From contig CAKUGQ010000008.1 of assembly GCA_934654755.1 (NCBI GenBank), forward strand, positions 1 to 64,000: DNA of 64,000 nucleotides, given 5' to 3'. The position numbers were made by a program, and so were the translations under genes. The stretch is from an uncultured Oscillospiraceae bacterium (GTDB lineage Bacteria; Bacillota; Clostridia; Oscillospirales; Oscillospiraceae). Below, piece after piece: positions 40,269-49,524 of the stretch (its first letter is position 1; every line of letters starts with the position of its first letter). The notes under the pieces are model-generated. The model worked only from the letters and a program-made list of their open reading frames with translations. It was not told the DNA's origin and ran no database searches.

Positions 40269-42762
40269 TTCCTTTCTGAAGCGTTTTCAGTATTTTGGGG
40301 ATAAAGGTCGCCGCGTCCAGCGGCTTGCCGATATGGCCGTTCATTCCGGCGCGGCGGCAGGCCTCGATGTCCTGCGGAAACAGGTTGGCCGTCAGCGCAA
40401 GGATTGGTACGCTTTGCGCATCCGGTCGCGCAAGCGCGCGGATCGACTGCGCGGCGCAAAGGCCATCCATGTCAGGCATCATCATGTCCATCAGAATGAT
40501 GTCAAATTTGCCGGGAGCGGAATCGGCAAAGGCGTGCAGTGCCTGACGTCCGTCGCTTACGCAGGTGACGGCTGCGCCTGCATCTTTCAGCAGATATTCT
40601 GCAATTTCGGCGTTGAGTGCGTTATCCTCTGCCAGCAAAACGCGGATGCCGTCCAACCGTGCCTGTGTCGTTTCCGTGATCCGTGCTGCGGATGCGGCAG
40701 CCGTATAAGGAAGGGAAACGATAAAGTGGGTGCCCTTGCCGACGGCGCTGTGAACCTCGATCGTTCCGCCGATCAGATTGACGAGTTTTTTCACGACGGA
40801 CAGTCCCAGACCGATTCCGCCGTATTCCGAGATTCTTTCCGTGCTCTCCTGTGCAAACGGCTCAAACATCCGTTTCTGGAAGTCCTCGCTCATGCCAATG
40901 CCGTTGTCACGGCAATCAAAAATCAGCCGTCCGCGCTCCTGCTTCAGCGTGCAGCGCACGAAGCCGCCGGTCGGTGTGTACTTGATGGCGTTACCGAGAA
41001 GGTTCTGGAAGATCTGCCGCAGCCAGAGCGCGTCTCCGAGAATCGTTTCGTCCGGCAGGTCGACCTCCGTCGCTTCGAGCGAGACGCCCTTGAGCTGCGC
41101 GGGCGGCTCCAGAATGGAGAGCGTCCGTTCCAGCGCCTCGCGCGGCAAGAAGGGCTGCCTGGCAGCGGTGAGCTTTCCGTCGTTGTACTGGTTGAGCGTC
41201 AGCACGTCGTTGACAAGCTCCAGCAGATAGTCTGCGGCCTCGCGGGTCTTTTTACGGCAGTGCGCCTGAATGGCGGCATTGTCCGGGTTGCGCATCGCAA
41301 TTTCCAGCATTCCGAGAATGACGTTGATCGGTGTGCGGACGTCGTGACTCATGCGCCGCAGGAAGTCTGTTTTCTCGCGACTGGCCTGCATCTCGCGCTC
41401 AATGGCGCTCTCCATACGGTGCTGCGCCTCCAGCTCAAGCTGTTTCTGCTCGTTGATGTTTTTTGTGACCAACAGGAAGGTTGAAATTCTCCCGCTGCCG
41501 TCATAGGTTTTGGGAATGATGGTGTCAAGCAGCCAGGTGCCGCTGAGATTCGGGAAGGAAAACTCCAGAAAATCGCGCTTACCCATACGCTCGGAGAGCG
41601 TATGGAAACAGATGAATTCCCGATAGCCGTCACGGTATTGCGAGTCAATTCTTGATGTGCAGAACTGCTCGATTAACTCACTTGCGCGCTTCGCTTCATC
41701 AATTTCATCGCTGCCGCGGCGGTAGAGCACCTCAAGTCGGTCGCGGCGAATATCCACCAGCAGGTTGGATACATAGATGCGGCTGATGGCGCGGATGGTC
41801 TCGTATTGCCGGTCAATATCGCGCAGATGCGTGATGCGAATGCGGATATGCAGCAGCGTCGTGCATAGCATGATAAACATATAGAGACAGAAGGTAATCA
41901 GCACGGCATTGATACGCGAGTCGAAAACGGTGCTCTGCGGGTAGACGACATACAATGTGTAGCTCTTGTAGCGCGCACGCGCGCCGAAGTAGGCGGTGTC
42001 ATCCGAGTAGAAACGATGGAGCGCTTCGCCGTCGGAGCTTTGCTCCAGAGCTTCAAGCAGAGGAATGTCCGAAGCCATTTCGTTGTAGAATTCGTCCTGA
42101 TTTGTTCCGATGATCCGCTCACCGTCAGAGATGAACAGCAGATTTCCGCTTTGAGATTCAAAGCCGGAAAGAAGGGCTTCGACCGTAGCGCGGTACTGCT
42201 CCAGTGCGCCCTGACGCTGCTGATAGGCGCAGAGAATAACGCCCTGCGTATCCTGACGGGCAACGATTGCAACATCAAACACTTTTCCGTTATAGTTTAG
42301 GCGTTCAAGGTATTTTTTCTCCGGTGCTTCCAGTACACTGCGGACGGCATGATACCCCAGTGCGCCGTTTTGCTCGTCCTTTGTCATACCGAGACTGGCT
42401 TCCGGCTGCATTTGCCCATCGATCAGCAGAATGCAGCTCAGACCCTGTGTTGCAATAAAACGGTGCAGGTACTCCGATGTAGCAGCCCGCTTGTCAAGCG
42501 TAAGCTGGAGCGCAAGATCGTCCGCCTGTTCGCCCAGCCGCATCAGGCTTTTTACCTCATCAGAGGCAAGGATTTCACGATAGCTGATGCATTGGCGCTC
42601 CAGATGCGCCAGCGCATTTTCTGCATCTTGCCCTGCTTTGCGAAGACTGATATGTGTGCTGAGCAGGAAGGTGAGGACAACGAGCAGCGCGCCAATGGCA
42701 ATCACAATGACGTAAAAAACCGGTTCAGGGATGCCGCGCTTTGGTTTTACTGTGCATTTCAT
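40249..42762 (-). CDS. Hybrid sensor histidine kinase with C-terminal receiver
   Basis: An 837-residue membrane kinase. Span 1 is about residues 17-37, an extracellular sensor runs about 38-270, span 2 about 277-303, then a PAS-like region about 340-450. The HisKA H-box is SHDVRTP with His473, followed by a HATPase domain with DNGIGM and GGIGLGLSVV. The receiver has phosphoacceptor Asp759 in LMDMMMPDMDG. It senses an external signal and passes phosphate His-Asp and on to the HPt protein encoded next. The solute-binding lipoprotein upstream may present the ligand. Together they form a phosphorelay. Confidence 0.93.
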   Translation of the reverse strand: MKCTVKPKRGIPEPVFYVIVIAIGALLVVLTFLLSTHISLRKAGQDAENALAHLERQCISYREILASDEVKSLMRLGEQADDLALQLTLDKRAATSEYLHRFIATQGLSCILLIDGQMQPEASLGMTKDEQNGALGYHAVRSVLEAPEKKYLERLNYNGKVFDVAIVARQDTQGVILCAYQQRQGALEQYRATVEALLSGFESQSGNLLFISDGERIIGTNQDEFYNEMASDIPLLEALEQSSDGEALHRFYSDDTAYFGARARYKSYTLYVVYPQSTVFDSRINAVLITFCLYMFIMLCTTLLHIRIRITHLRDIDRQYETIRAISRIYVSNLLVDIRRDRLEVLYRRGSDEIDEAKRASELIEQFCTSRIDSQYRDGYREFICFHTLSERMGKRDFLEFSFPNLSGTWLLDTIIPKTYDGSGRISTFLLVTKNINEQKQLELEAQHRMESAIEREMQASREKTDFLRRMSHDVRTPINVILGMLEIAMRNPDNAAIQAHCRKKTREAADYLLELVNDVLTLNQYNDGKLTAARQPFLPREALERTLSILEPPAQLKGVSLEATEVDLPDETILGDALWLRQIFQNLLGNAIKYTPTGGFVRCTLKQERGRLIFDCRDNGIGMSEDFQKRMFEPFAQESTERISEYGGIGLGLSVVKKLVNLIGGTIEVHSAVGKGTHFIVSLPYTAAASAARITETTQARLDGIRVLLAEDNALNAEIAEYLLKDAGAAVTCVSDGRQALHAFADSAPGKFDIILMDMMMPDMDGLCAAQSIRALARPDAQSVPILALTANLFPQDIEACRRAGMNGHIGKPLDAATFIPKILKTLQKGSEDNHT

Positions 42763-42770
42763 AGTGCTTT

Positions 42771-43574
42771 CTACTCCGTTGCTGCGTCAAAACTCAGCGA
42801 AAATCCGGGCTCTACGCCGTATTTTTGCAGAATTGCGGCGATTGTTCCGTCGATGCGCATTTCATCCAGCACACGCGTCAGTGCTTCCGCACAGCCGTCG
42901 GGGCTTCCCTTATAGAAGCCGATGCCGAGTTGTGCGGTGAACAGGCTATCATCAAGTACGCGATATGCGCCGTCGCGTTGTTCCATATAGAGGCGGAAGG
43001 TGGTCTCGTTGCCTGCACAGGCATCTACATAGCCCTTCTTGAGCGCAGCGAAAACCATTTCGATCGAAGCAAGGCTGTAAACATTCCCCAAGTCGGTGAT
43101 CTGGGGAATCTGATGGTTCAGAAGAAGGTTCTCTAATCTGGAACCGTACTGAACGGCAATACGTCTGCCGTTCAAATCGGAGAGCTGACGGATACCGCTG
43201 CTTTCCGAAACGAACACGACCTGGCGGGTGCGCATATAAGGCCCTGCCCAGTCATATTGGGACTCACGGCCGTTCATTGTAAAACAGCCGCAGAGGCAGT
43301 CCACCGCGCCGCTGCGCAGATAGTCGTCCTTATTCTGCCACTCGATCAGGCGGAAAACGGGCGTGCGGCCCAACCGGTGGCACGCTTCCGTTATGATCTC
43401 AATATCGATGCCGGCAAAGGAGCCGTTTTCGTCGAGATAGAAATACGGTTCATAGATCCCGCTGCCAATGACAAGCGGGTCGTTCGGCTCGGCAGTCGGC
43501 TGCACCGCCGGCGTGCAGGCGTACAGCAGAATGCACAGTACCGCAGTGAGCAAGAGCGGAGCTTTGATACGCAA
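42771..43574 (-). CDS. Extracellular solute-binding lipoprotein (SBP family 3)
   Basis: A 267-residue lipoprotein with lipobox LLYAC (Cys20). The type 3 solute-binding fold is recognised from YEPYFYLDENGSFAGIDIEII (about residues 41-61) and LSDLNGRRIAVQYGSRLENLL. No permease or ATPase lies nearby; it sits between a diguanylate cyclase gene and a hybrid kinase gene. By context it more likely serves as the sensing partner of that kinase than as a transporter. The ligand, perhaps an amino acid as in most of the family, is unknown. Confidence 0.85.
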   Translation of the reverse strand: MRIKAPLLLTAVLCILLYACTPAVQPTAEPNDPLVIGSGIYEPYFYLDENGSFAGIDIEIITEACHRLGRTPVFRLIEWQNKDDYLRSGAVDCLCGCFTMNGRESQYDWAGPYMRTRQVVFVSESSGIRQLSDLNGRRIAVQYGSRLENLLLNHQIPQITDLGNVYSLASIEMVFAALKKGYVDACAGNETTFRLYMEQRDGAYRVLDDSLFTAQLGIGFYKGSPDGCAEALTRVLDEMRIDGTIAAILQKYGVEPGFSLSFDAATE

Positions 43575-43591
43575 GCAAATCCCTCCCGGAG

Positions 43592-45544
43592 TCAGTGATT
43601 GCTGAAATAGATCTCACGGCGGATACGCAGCGCCGTCTCACGCAGGCATTCCAACAGCAGCGGGTTGAAGCTGCCGCACTCACCGGAGAAGATCATGCGG
43701 ATTGCCGTTTCATGCGAATAGACTTCTTTATAGACACGCTTGCTGACAAGCGCATCGTAGACATCCGCCAGAGAAACGACCTGTGCGGCAATGGGGATCG
43801 CGTCGCCCTTCAGCCTGTCGGGGTAACCGCCGCCGTCATAGCGCTCGTGGTGCCAGCGGCAAATATCCGCCGCAATTTTTAAGACAGGCTCGACGGGGTA
43901 ATCATCAAGCGAGCGGAGCATCTGCTCGCCATAGATCGTGTGCAGCTTGACTTCCTCGAATTCCTCCGGAGTGAGCTTACCGGGCTTACCAAGGATGGTG
44001 CGGTCAACGGCAAATTTTCCGATATCGTGTAAGGCGGCAGCCATTGAAATAAGGGCGCAATCCTTCCAGACCAACCCATAGCGTTCCGTTTTTAGCAGGA
44101 GTCGCTCGAGCAGAAGCTCTGTAATGCGGCTGATGTTGGCAAGGTGATAGCTGTTTTCCCCGCTGCTTGCGCCGAAAGCGCTGCCGAGCACTTGTGTCAT
44201 TACGCGGCAGACACGTTCCAGATTGCGCTTATCCGGCGAAGCCGTCATCGCGTGGCGCGCGCCATAAAGCCGGAGGACATTGTGGATGCGGCGGTAGACG
44301 ACGCGGGAATCGAACGGTCGTCCGATACAGTCGGCCACGCCCATCTCATAGGCGCGGCGGAGGTTGGAATCGGAATTGTCTACGGTAATCAGAACGACGG
44401 GGACCTCTTCAATCAACTTAGTCCGGTTCATTTCGGCCAACACCTCAAAGCCGTCCATGCGCGGCATGAGAATGTCCAGCAGCAGTAGAGAGACGGAATT
44501 TCCGTAGCTTTCCAGCATCGCAAGGCATTGCAGGCCATCCTCGGCCTCGATGATCTGAAAATCCCTGCGCAGCATATCCGACAGGAGCATACGATTCAGC
44601 TCCGAGTCGTCCGTAATCAGAAGGATGGGCTTTGCCGTAACGGAGTCATGATCGTTTCGCTCCATGCCCCGCTCGGTTACATAGCAGTTTTTCTGCGCCT
44701 TGGCGCGGTAAAGCAGGCGATCGGCGCGGGAGACGGCCTCCGATGCAAGCATGTCGTGTACCGTTACAGCGCCCGCGCAGAAGGAAAGTGTCAGGTCGCT
44801 GCGCTCCGTCGGATGCAGCTGCGACGCACCCTCTCGCAGATTGTGCAGCAGCGCTTCCTGCGCCTCGGCTGTGACATCCGGCTGAAAAACAAGGAACTCA
44901 TCGCCTCCGTAGCGAACGAGAATATCATCCTTTCCGAGCTGCGGAAGAATAAGCTTTGCCAAAGCGGAAAGCGCTTCGTCCCCCGTTTTGTGCCCGAAGG
45001 AATCGTTGAGCAGCTTCAGGTCGTCCAGGTCGATGATAATCACGCCTCCGCTGAAGGGGCGGAAACGTATATTTGTTTCATAATAATTTCGGTTGTAGGC
45101 GTCGGTGAGGACATCGCGGAAGTTTTCACGGCGCATACTGCGAAGCATTGTCTCATAACGGCGCGCCACACCGCTGACGTCCATCTGGGAACCGACAATA
45201 TAGCGATGCTCCGCGTCATGATAAAAGAAGGTCAGACGCTTATAGGCGAGCTGCCCGGCGCGGTTCAGAACGGTTACGAAAACGCGGTAGGTAGAGGCGC
45301 TTTCCAGCATTTCCCGGATTCGATCGAGCCGCAGATCGGCCAGAGCACGGATCTGCTCGGTCTCGATGACATTTTTTTCAACATAGTATTCGGCGACGGC
45401 AGCGTATTCCAGCGTAACCTCCGGGGAGATTTTTTGGGACTCGTCATAAAGCACACGGAGTGTTTCCATGTGCAGGTCGATACAGCAGACCATCTCAAAG
45501 CTTTTGCGCGCGGCCTGCTCCAGCTCCTTGAATATCGGTTCCAT
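43592..45544 (-). CDS. GGDEF-REC-HD-GYP protein, bifunctional c-di-GMP turnover
   Basis: A 650-residue soluble protein with three signalling domains. An N-terminal sensory region (about residues 1-130) is followed by a GGDEF domain with intact RYGGDEF (213-217), a receiver with Asp357 in LLLDILMPRMDG, then HD-GYP with HD at 506-507 (ALHDIGKF) and HHERYDGGGYP (about 564-574). GGDEF makes c-di-GMP from two GTP; HD-GYP hydrolyses it. The usual RxxD inhibitory site before GGDEF is not present. Phosphorylation of the middle receiver could choose between the two activities. First gene of the signalling operon. Confidence 0.92.
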   Translation of the reverse strand: MEPIFKELEQAARKSFEMVCCIDLHMETLRVLYDESQKISPEVTLEYAAVAEYYVEKNVIETEQIRALADLRLDRIREMLESASTYRVFVTVLNRAGQLAYKRLTFFYHDAEHRYIVGSQMDVSGVARRYETMLRSMRRENFRDVLTDAYNRNYYETNIRFRPFSGGVIIIDLDDLKLLNDSFGHKTGDEALSALAKLILPQLGKDDILVRYGGDEFLVFQPDVTAEAQEALLHNLREGASQLHPTERSDLTLSFCAGAVTVHDMLASEAVSRADRLLYRAKAQKNCYVTERGMERNDHDSVTAKPILLITDDSELNRMLLSDMLRRDFQIIEAEDGLQCLAMLESYGNSVSLLLLDILMPRMDGFEVLAEMNRTKLIEEVPVVLITVDNSDSNLRRAYEMGVADCIGRPFDSRVVYRRIHNVLRLYGARHAMTASPDKRNLERVCRVMTQVLGSAFGASSGENSYHLANISRITELLLERLLLKTERYGLVWKDCALISMAAALHDIGKFAVDRTILGKPGKLTPEEFEEVKLHTIYGEQMLRSLDDYPVEPVLKIAADICRWHHERYDGGGYPDRLKGDAIPIAAQVVSLADVYDALVSKRVYKEVYSHETAIRMIFSGECGSFNPLLLECLRETALRIRREIYFSNH

Positions 45545-45579
45545 GAGTGCTCCTTGAATCTTGTTGGTTATCGTGACTG

Positions 45580-45609
45580 ATTATACCGAACCGACGCGAA
45601 AAAAGCAAG
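45580..45609 (-). promoter_or_regulatory. Promoter of the signalling operon
   Basis: Minus strand TTGCTT (45609-45604) and TATAAT (45585-45580) with an 18-bp spacer. The -35 box lies in the U tract of the upstream terminator. Confidence 0.72.
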
Positions 45610-45640
45610 TCCCCGACGGTCAAAATGACCGTCGGGGACC
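45600..45640 (-). terminator. Terminator between pfkA and the signalling operon
   Basis: A 13-bp perfect stem GTCCCCGACGGTC/GACCGTCGGGGAC (45610-45622 with 45628-45640), followed on the minus strand by TTGCTTTTTT. It insulates the signalling operon from pfkA read-through. Confidence 0.9.
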
Positions 45641-45688
45641 CGCTACAGAAATGAGAGAGAGGGAAAAGAGAGATCAATGACAAAATCC

Positions 45689-45734
45689 TCTTGTAAGGCC
45701 GTCGGTGCGGCAGGATCACCGTCGACCTTACGAG
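45689..45734. other. Imperfect hairpin after pfkA
   Basis: GTAAGG...CGGTG and CACCG...CCTTAC form a long stem with mismatches. It may be a first, weak pfkA terminator (only four Ts follow on the minus strand). Confidence 0.5.
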
Positions 45735-45815
45735 TTGGAGTATAATGGACCGGTTTTGCGAAACTATGAATGAAGTCCTAACGTTTTGCAAAAAAGGGCG
45801 AACCGTGGAAAATGC

Positions 45816-46802
45816 TCAGATACCTGTCATTGCCTGCAGCACTGTCAGCTCGTCGAGATCGATACCCTTGTGCTCGGACAGACCCTCGTCTATGTCCACG
45901 TCGCACATCCGCCCGTCGCGGATACAGACAAGACGGTTTTTTCGGCCGGAGGCCAGAAGATCCACTGCATGATAGCCCATGCGCGTCGCCGTTACGCGGT
46001 CGCGTCCGGTGGGAGTGCCGCCGCGCTGCACATGACCGAGAACGGTCACGCGGGGATCGATGGCGATTTCGTCCTTGATGCGCTGTGCGACTTCAAAAGC
46101 GCTTCCTGCACCTTCGGCGACGACGACCATAAAATGCGTGAAGCCGTTTAAACGGGCATTGCGGATTTTTTCGATCACGCTGTTTTCAAAATCGTCTCTG
46201 CGCTCCGGCACGAGGACGGCCGTTGCGCCGACGGCCAGACCGACGTAAAGCGCCAGATGACCGGCATTTCTGCCCATGACCTCCACAACCGAGCAGCGCT
46301 CGTGCGACTGCATGGTATCACGCAGCTTGTCGATGCATTCGATGGCGGTATTTGCTGCGGTGTCAAAGCCGATGCAGTAATGGGTACAGGCAATATCGTT
46401 GTCAATGGTGCCGGGGATGCCGACAACGGGGACACCCAGCTTTGACAGGGCCAGCGCGCCGCGGAAGGTCCCGTCGCCGCCGATGGCGACGATACCGTCC
46501 AGCCCGAGCAGCTTGCAGGTGTTGACCGCTTTGATTTGACCCGCAACATCCATAAACTCCTCACTGCGTGCGGTATAGAGCATGGTGCCGCCGCGATTGA
46601 TGATGTGTGCGACGCTCTTTTCGTCCAGACGAACAATGTCGCCGTTGATCAGGCCGTTCCATCCGCGCCGGATGCCAACCACTTCAATGCCGCGGAAAAT
46701 CGCCGAACGGACAACCGAACGCACGGCCGCGTTCATGCCGGGTGCGTCTCCGCCGCTGGTCAAAACGCCGATCCGGCGCACGGTTTGTTTGTTTTCTTCC
46801 AT
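45816..46802 (-). CDS. pfkA: ATP-dependent 6-phosphofructokinase
   Basis: A 328-residue enzyme of group I bacterial type. RIGVLTSGGDAPGMNAAVR is at the N-terminus, the ATP site is GGDGTFRGA (about residue 102), GIPGTIDND follows with the catalytic Asp, then GRNAGHLAL and GHVQRGGTPTGRDR. The Gly after GGD in GGDGT indicates ATP rather than pyrophosphate as phosphate donor. I chose ATG 46802 (AAGGG 8 nt upstream) over a GTG three codons earlier. It has its own promoter. Confidence 0.96.
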   Translation of the reverse strand: MEENKQTVRRIGVLTSGGDAPGMNAAVRSVVRSAIFRGIEVVGIRRGWNGLINGDIVRLDEKSVAHIINRGGTMLYTARSEEFMDVAGQIKAVNTCKLLGLDGIVAIGGDGTFRGALALSKLGVPVVGIPGTIDNDIACTHYCIGFDTAANTAIECIDKLRDTMQSHERCSVVEVMGRNAGHLALYVGLAVGATAVLVPERRDDFENSVIEKIRNARLNGFTHFMVVVAEGAGSAFEVAQRIKDEIAIDPRVTVLGHVQRGGTPTGRDRVTATRMGYHAVDLLASGRKNRLVCIRDGRMCDVDIDEGLSEHKGIDLDELTVLQAMTGI

Positions 46803-46843
46803 ATCGATCACCCTTTTGCCGCCATAGGCGGAGTTTTTTCTCT

Positions 46844-46872
46844 ATTCTATCGCCTGCCGGGGAAGTTGTAAA
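46844..46872 (-). promoter_or_regulatory. Promoter of pfkA
   Basis: Minus strand TTTACA (46872-46867) and TAGAAT (46849-46844), 17-bp spacer. Confidence 0.78.
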
Positions 46873-46984
46873 TAGCCAAAATGCGAAAAGTGTGCTGCCG
46901 CGCGGAAAAAAGAATTGTGCAGGCTGCGTTTTCCAAAGAGTCAATTGACAATTCGGAAAACATACGGAATTGCGCAGGAGTGTA

Positions 46985-46993
46985 TGCTATAAT
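46985..46993 (+). promoter_or_regulatory. Extended -10 promoter of the surface-protein gene
   Basis: TGCTATAAT is an extended -10 element with no good -35 at 17 bp. It leaves a leader of about 105 nt before the ATG at 47107. Otherwise the 304-bp gap 46803-47106 holds only the pfkA promoter. Confidence 0.6.
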
Positions 46994-47106
46994 GACTGCG
47001 TGTAACACATGAACGGGCAGTCTCCTGCCGCGACGGGGGACAACGTTTGGCCTGAAAAACAGGCTTTCATTTTCATGTGCAGCGAAGACTGCGGAAAGGG
47101 GCAACC

Positions 47107-49351
47107 ATGAAAACACGATTCTTTTCCACAAAGCTGCTGACGGCTCTGACGATACCGTGTCTGGTGCTGCTGCTTGCACTGGTCTCGGTATTCGCAGCGG
47201 AGCCGGCGGCGGCAACGGCGGACTTTACCGCTGCCGACAACGGCGCGGCGGCGCTTGCCCTGCTCAATGCGGCAAAAACGGGAACGCAGGAATCCGCCTG
47301 GGACCCGTCCTCCAAAACACTGGTGCTGCGGGGCGTGGACTTTACGACTACGGCGACGACTGCCGTGAAGCTGCCTGCCGGGGCGACGATCGTCCTTGCA
47401 GACGGAACAAAAAATATGCTCACCGGCGGCGATTCAACGGAAACGGCCTCCGGGAAACATAAGAATTACGTTTTTGTTTACGGTATTTATGCCGTAGGCG
47501 AGTTGACGATCCGGGGAGAAAGCAACGGCACGGGCACGCTTTGCGTGACGTCGGGAGCTTACGTAAACAGCGGTGATGCATGGACGCACTCCGTAGCGAT
47601 CTATGCAAACGGTTCGATCCATATCCGCGGCGGCTCCGTCACTGCGGCCGGAGGAAAAGCTTCGTCCGCCGATTGTTCATTTTCCTACGGTGTTCAAACG
47701 ACAAAGGGAAACAGCTTATCCGTTTCGGGAGGCGATTTGACCGCCATCGGCGGGGAAACCCTTGACACGGGCGACGAGGAGGTACGGAAGTCCTTCTCCA
47801 GAGGCATTGATGTTTACAAAGGGAATGTTACGGTTTCCGGCGCCGGAAAGCTGACGGGAAAATGCGTTTCGTCTATGGACGGCGAGGGACTTGCTTACGG
47901 CGTCTATATCTCCGTGGGCGACCTGAGTGTTTCGGACAACGCGGAGGTCTCGGGCGTTGCGACGAATGCCATTGTGATCTTCGGCGGTAATCTGAGGCAG
48001 ACCGGCGGCAAAATCACCGGCGCGACCACGGGGACATGGGAGCACGGCCTTTCCATAGAAAGGACCGATGATTCCGGAGGCAGCGTTGAGATCAGCGGCG
48101 GTACGCTCGATATAACGCGTGGCGGCCTCTATATGTATAATTACAAGCCGACTGCGGCGCAGGGCGTTCTTTCCGTGGCCGGCGGTACGATCAAAACATC
48201 CTCAATCTATGGTGTGAATGTATTCAAAGTGACCGGCGGGGCGGTCGAAAGCGGCAGTATCTCGACCAAATCGATGACTCTGACCGGCGGTACCGTTGTC
48301 ATACGCGAGAAGGTACAGAAAAGCGATTATGACGGCAGGATGTATACCGATCCCGTCCTCCGGTGCGATACGCTTACCGTTTCCGGCGGCGTGTTGGATG
48401 CGGCATGGGATTGGGGCGAATATACGCCCGTCGTGTTCCCTGCGGATGATTACTACGACGGCGATCCTACACCGCTGGTCTCTGCGCGCGTAGAGGCCTC
48501 GTTCAGCGGCGGAACGACGCTTCTTGATACCGGCTGTTCCGGCAATGCCGCGCTGATCGCGGGCAACGTTATCGTCGGCAGCGGCGTGACGGAGACGGGC
48601 GCAGACGGCCGGCTCCAGAAATACGGCGATACGCCGGTTGTATTCAGTAATGTTGTCCGTACGAACGCTAGCGCTTCGGGCATTGCGATAAAGACCAGAG
48701 CCTATGACACTACGACGGCTGCGCAGCTTGACCTGTCGGGCGTCGTGCTTTCCGGCGCATCTGCCTCTGAGGTGGTGGAAACAGCAGATGGAACGGTAGT
48801 CTACACCGTCAATGCGGCTTCTCTTGTAAACGTGAGCTATGATGTGGTGGCTGCCTATCTGAAAACGATGCGGGCGGGCGACAGTGTGGAGCTGAGCTAT
48901 ACGTTTACGGGCAGCGGAAACTATGCCGGCGCGAAGTTTGATGACGGAAACGGCGGTAGAACGGATACGGGAAGGATCTCTCTTCAGACCGTTTCCGGCG
49001 GGTTTACCGGGTATGTGGTCTCCTTTGATCTCTGCGGAGAGCTACACCGCTGCTGCCGGATCGACGGTCATCACATTGAAGACGGAGTATCTGACTACGC
49101 TTTCCGTCGGCAGGCATACGCTGACGGTCGTTTATTCCGACGGCGAGTGCAGCGCGGACTTCGAGATCAGAGCGGCACAGAGCGGCGGAGCAACGCCCGA
49201 CCCGGACGAAAAACCGGATCCAGATGACGGACCGCAGACAGGAAATGGCAGCTTGGTGTGGCTTTGGATTGTTCTGCTGCTCATAAGCGGCGGCGTACTG
49301 GCGGGAGGCGCATATATCATGATCGCCCGAAAGAAAAAATACGGAAGGTAA
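47107..49351 (+). pseudogene. Cell-wall-anchored beta-helical surface protein, frameshifted
   Basis: The first reading frame gives a signal peptide (about residues 8-31, ending VSVFAAEP) and a long repetitive beta-helix-like body (SGGxL, GGTxxI turns). Around 49013-49035 the sensible reading moves to the +1 frame, which gives SAESYTAAAGSTVITLK, VGRHTLTVVYSDG, then a Pro/Asp linker, the sorting motif PQTGN, a membrane span and KKKYGR, ending at 49351. The original frame runs on as meaningless sequence to 49227. A one-base insertion, or a sequencing error, thus removes the wall anchor. Probable adhesin or carbohydrate-binding protein; without the anchor it would be secreted. Confidence 0.8.
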
Positions 49352-49367
49352 TTCAACGACCGACACG

Positions 49368-49398
49368 AGGCGGCTATCGAAAACGGTAGCCGCCTTCC
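49368..49398 (+). terminator. Terminator after the surface protein gene
   Basis: GGCGGCTA/TAGCCGCC (49369-49376 with 49387-49394), then TTCCTC. A weak T run. Confidence 0.65.
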
Positions 49399-49445
49399 TC
49401 AATCGGACAGAACGGCATGTGCGAAGAATATCGTCAGAACGGGGC

Positions 49446-49475
49446 TTGACCGGCAAACAGGAACGATGCTATAAT
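49446..49475 (+). promoter_or_regulatory. Promoter of nadE-sortase
   Basis: TTGACC (49446-49451) and TATAAT (49470-49475), spacer 18 bp, with TGC before the -10. Confidence 0.8.
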
Positions 49476-49524
49476 ATGGACGGATAGGAGACTCAAAAGT
49501 CTGTAAGGAGTTGTTATACGATTG

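Noticed and set aside
45739..45747. Plus-strand TATAAT before 45.8 kb
   Set aside because: No matching -35 and no plus-strand gene follows.
46945..46993. TTGACA at 46945 paired with TATAAT at 46988
   Set aside because: The spacer is 37 bp. The -10 is better explained as an extended TGCTATAAT element.
48990..49045. Programmed ribosomal frameshift in the surface protein
   Set aside because: A +1 move is needed. The CTTTGA resembling the prfB site is in the wrong phase and GGGTTTA is out of phase for -1 slipping; a mutation or sequencing error is simpler.
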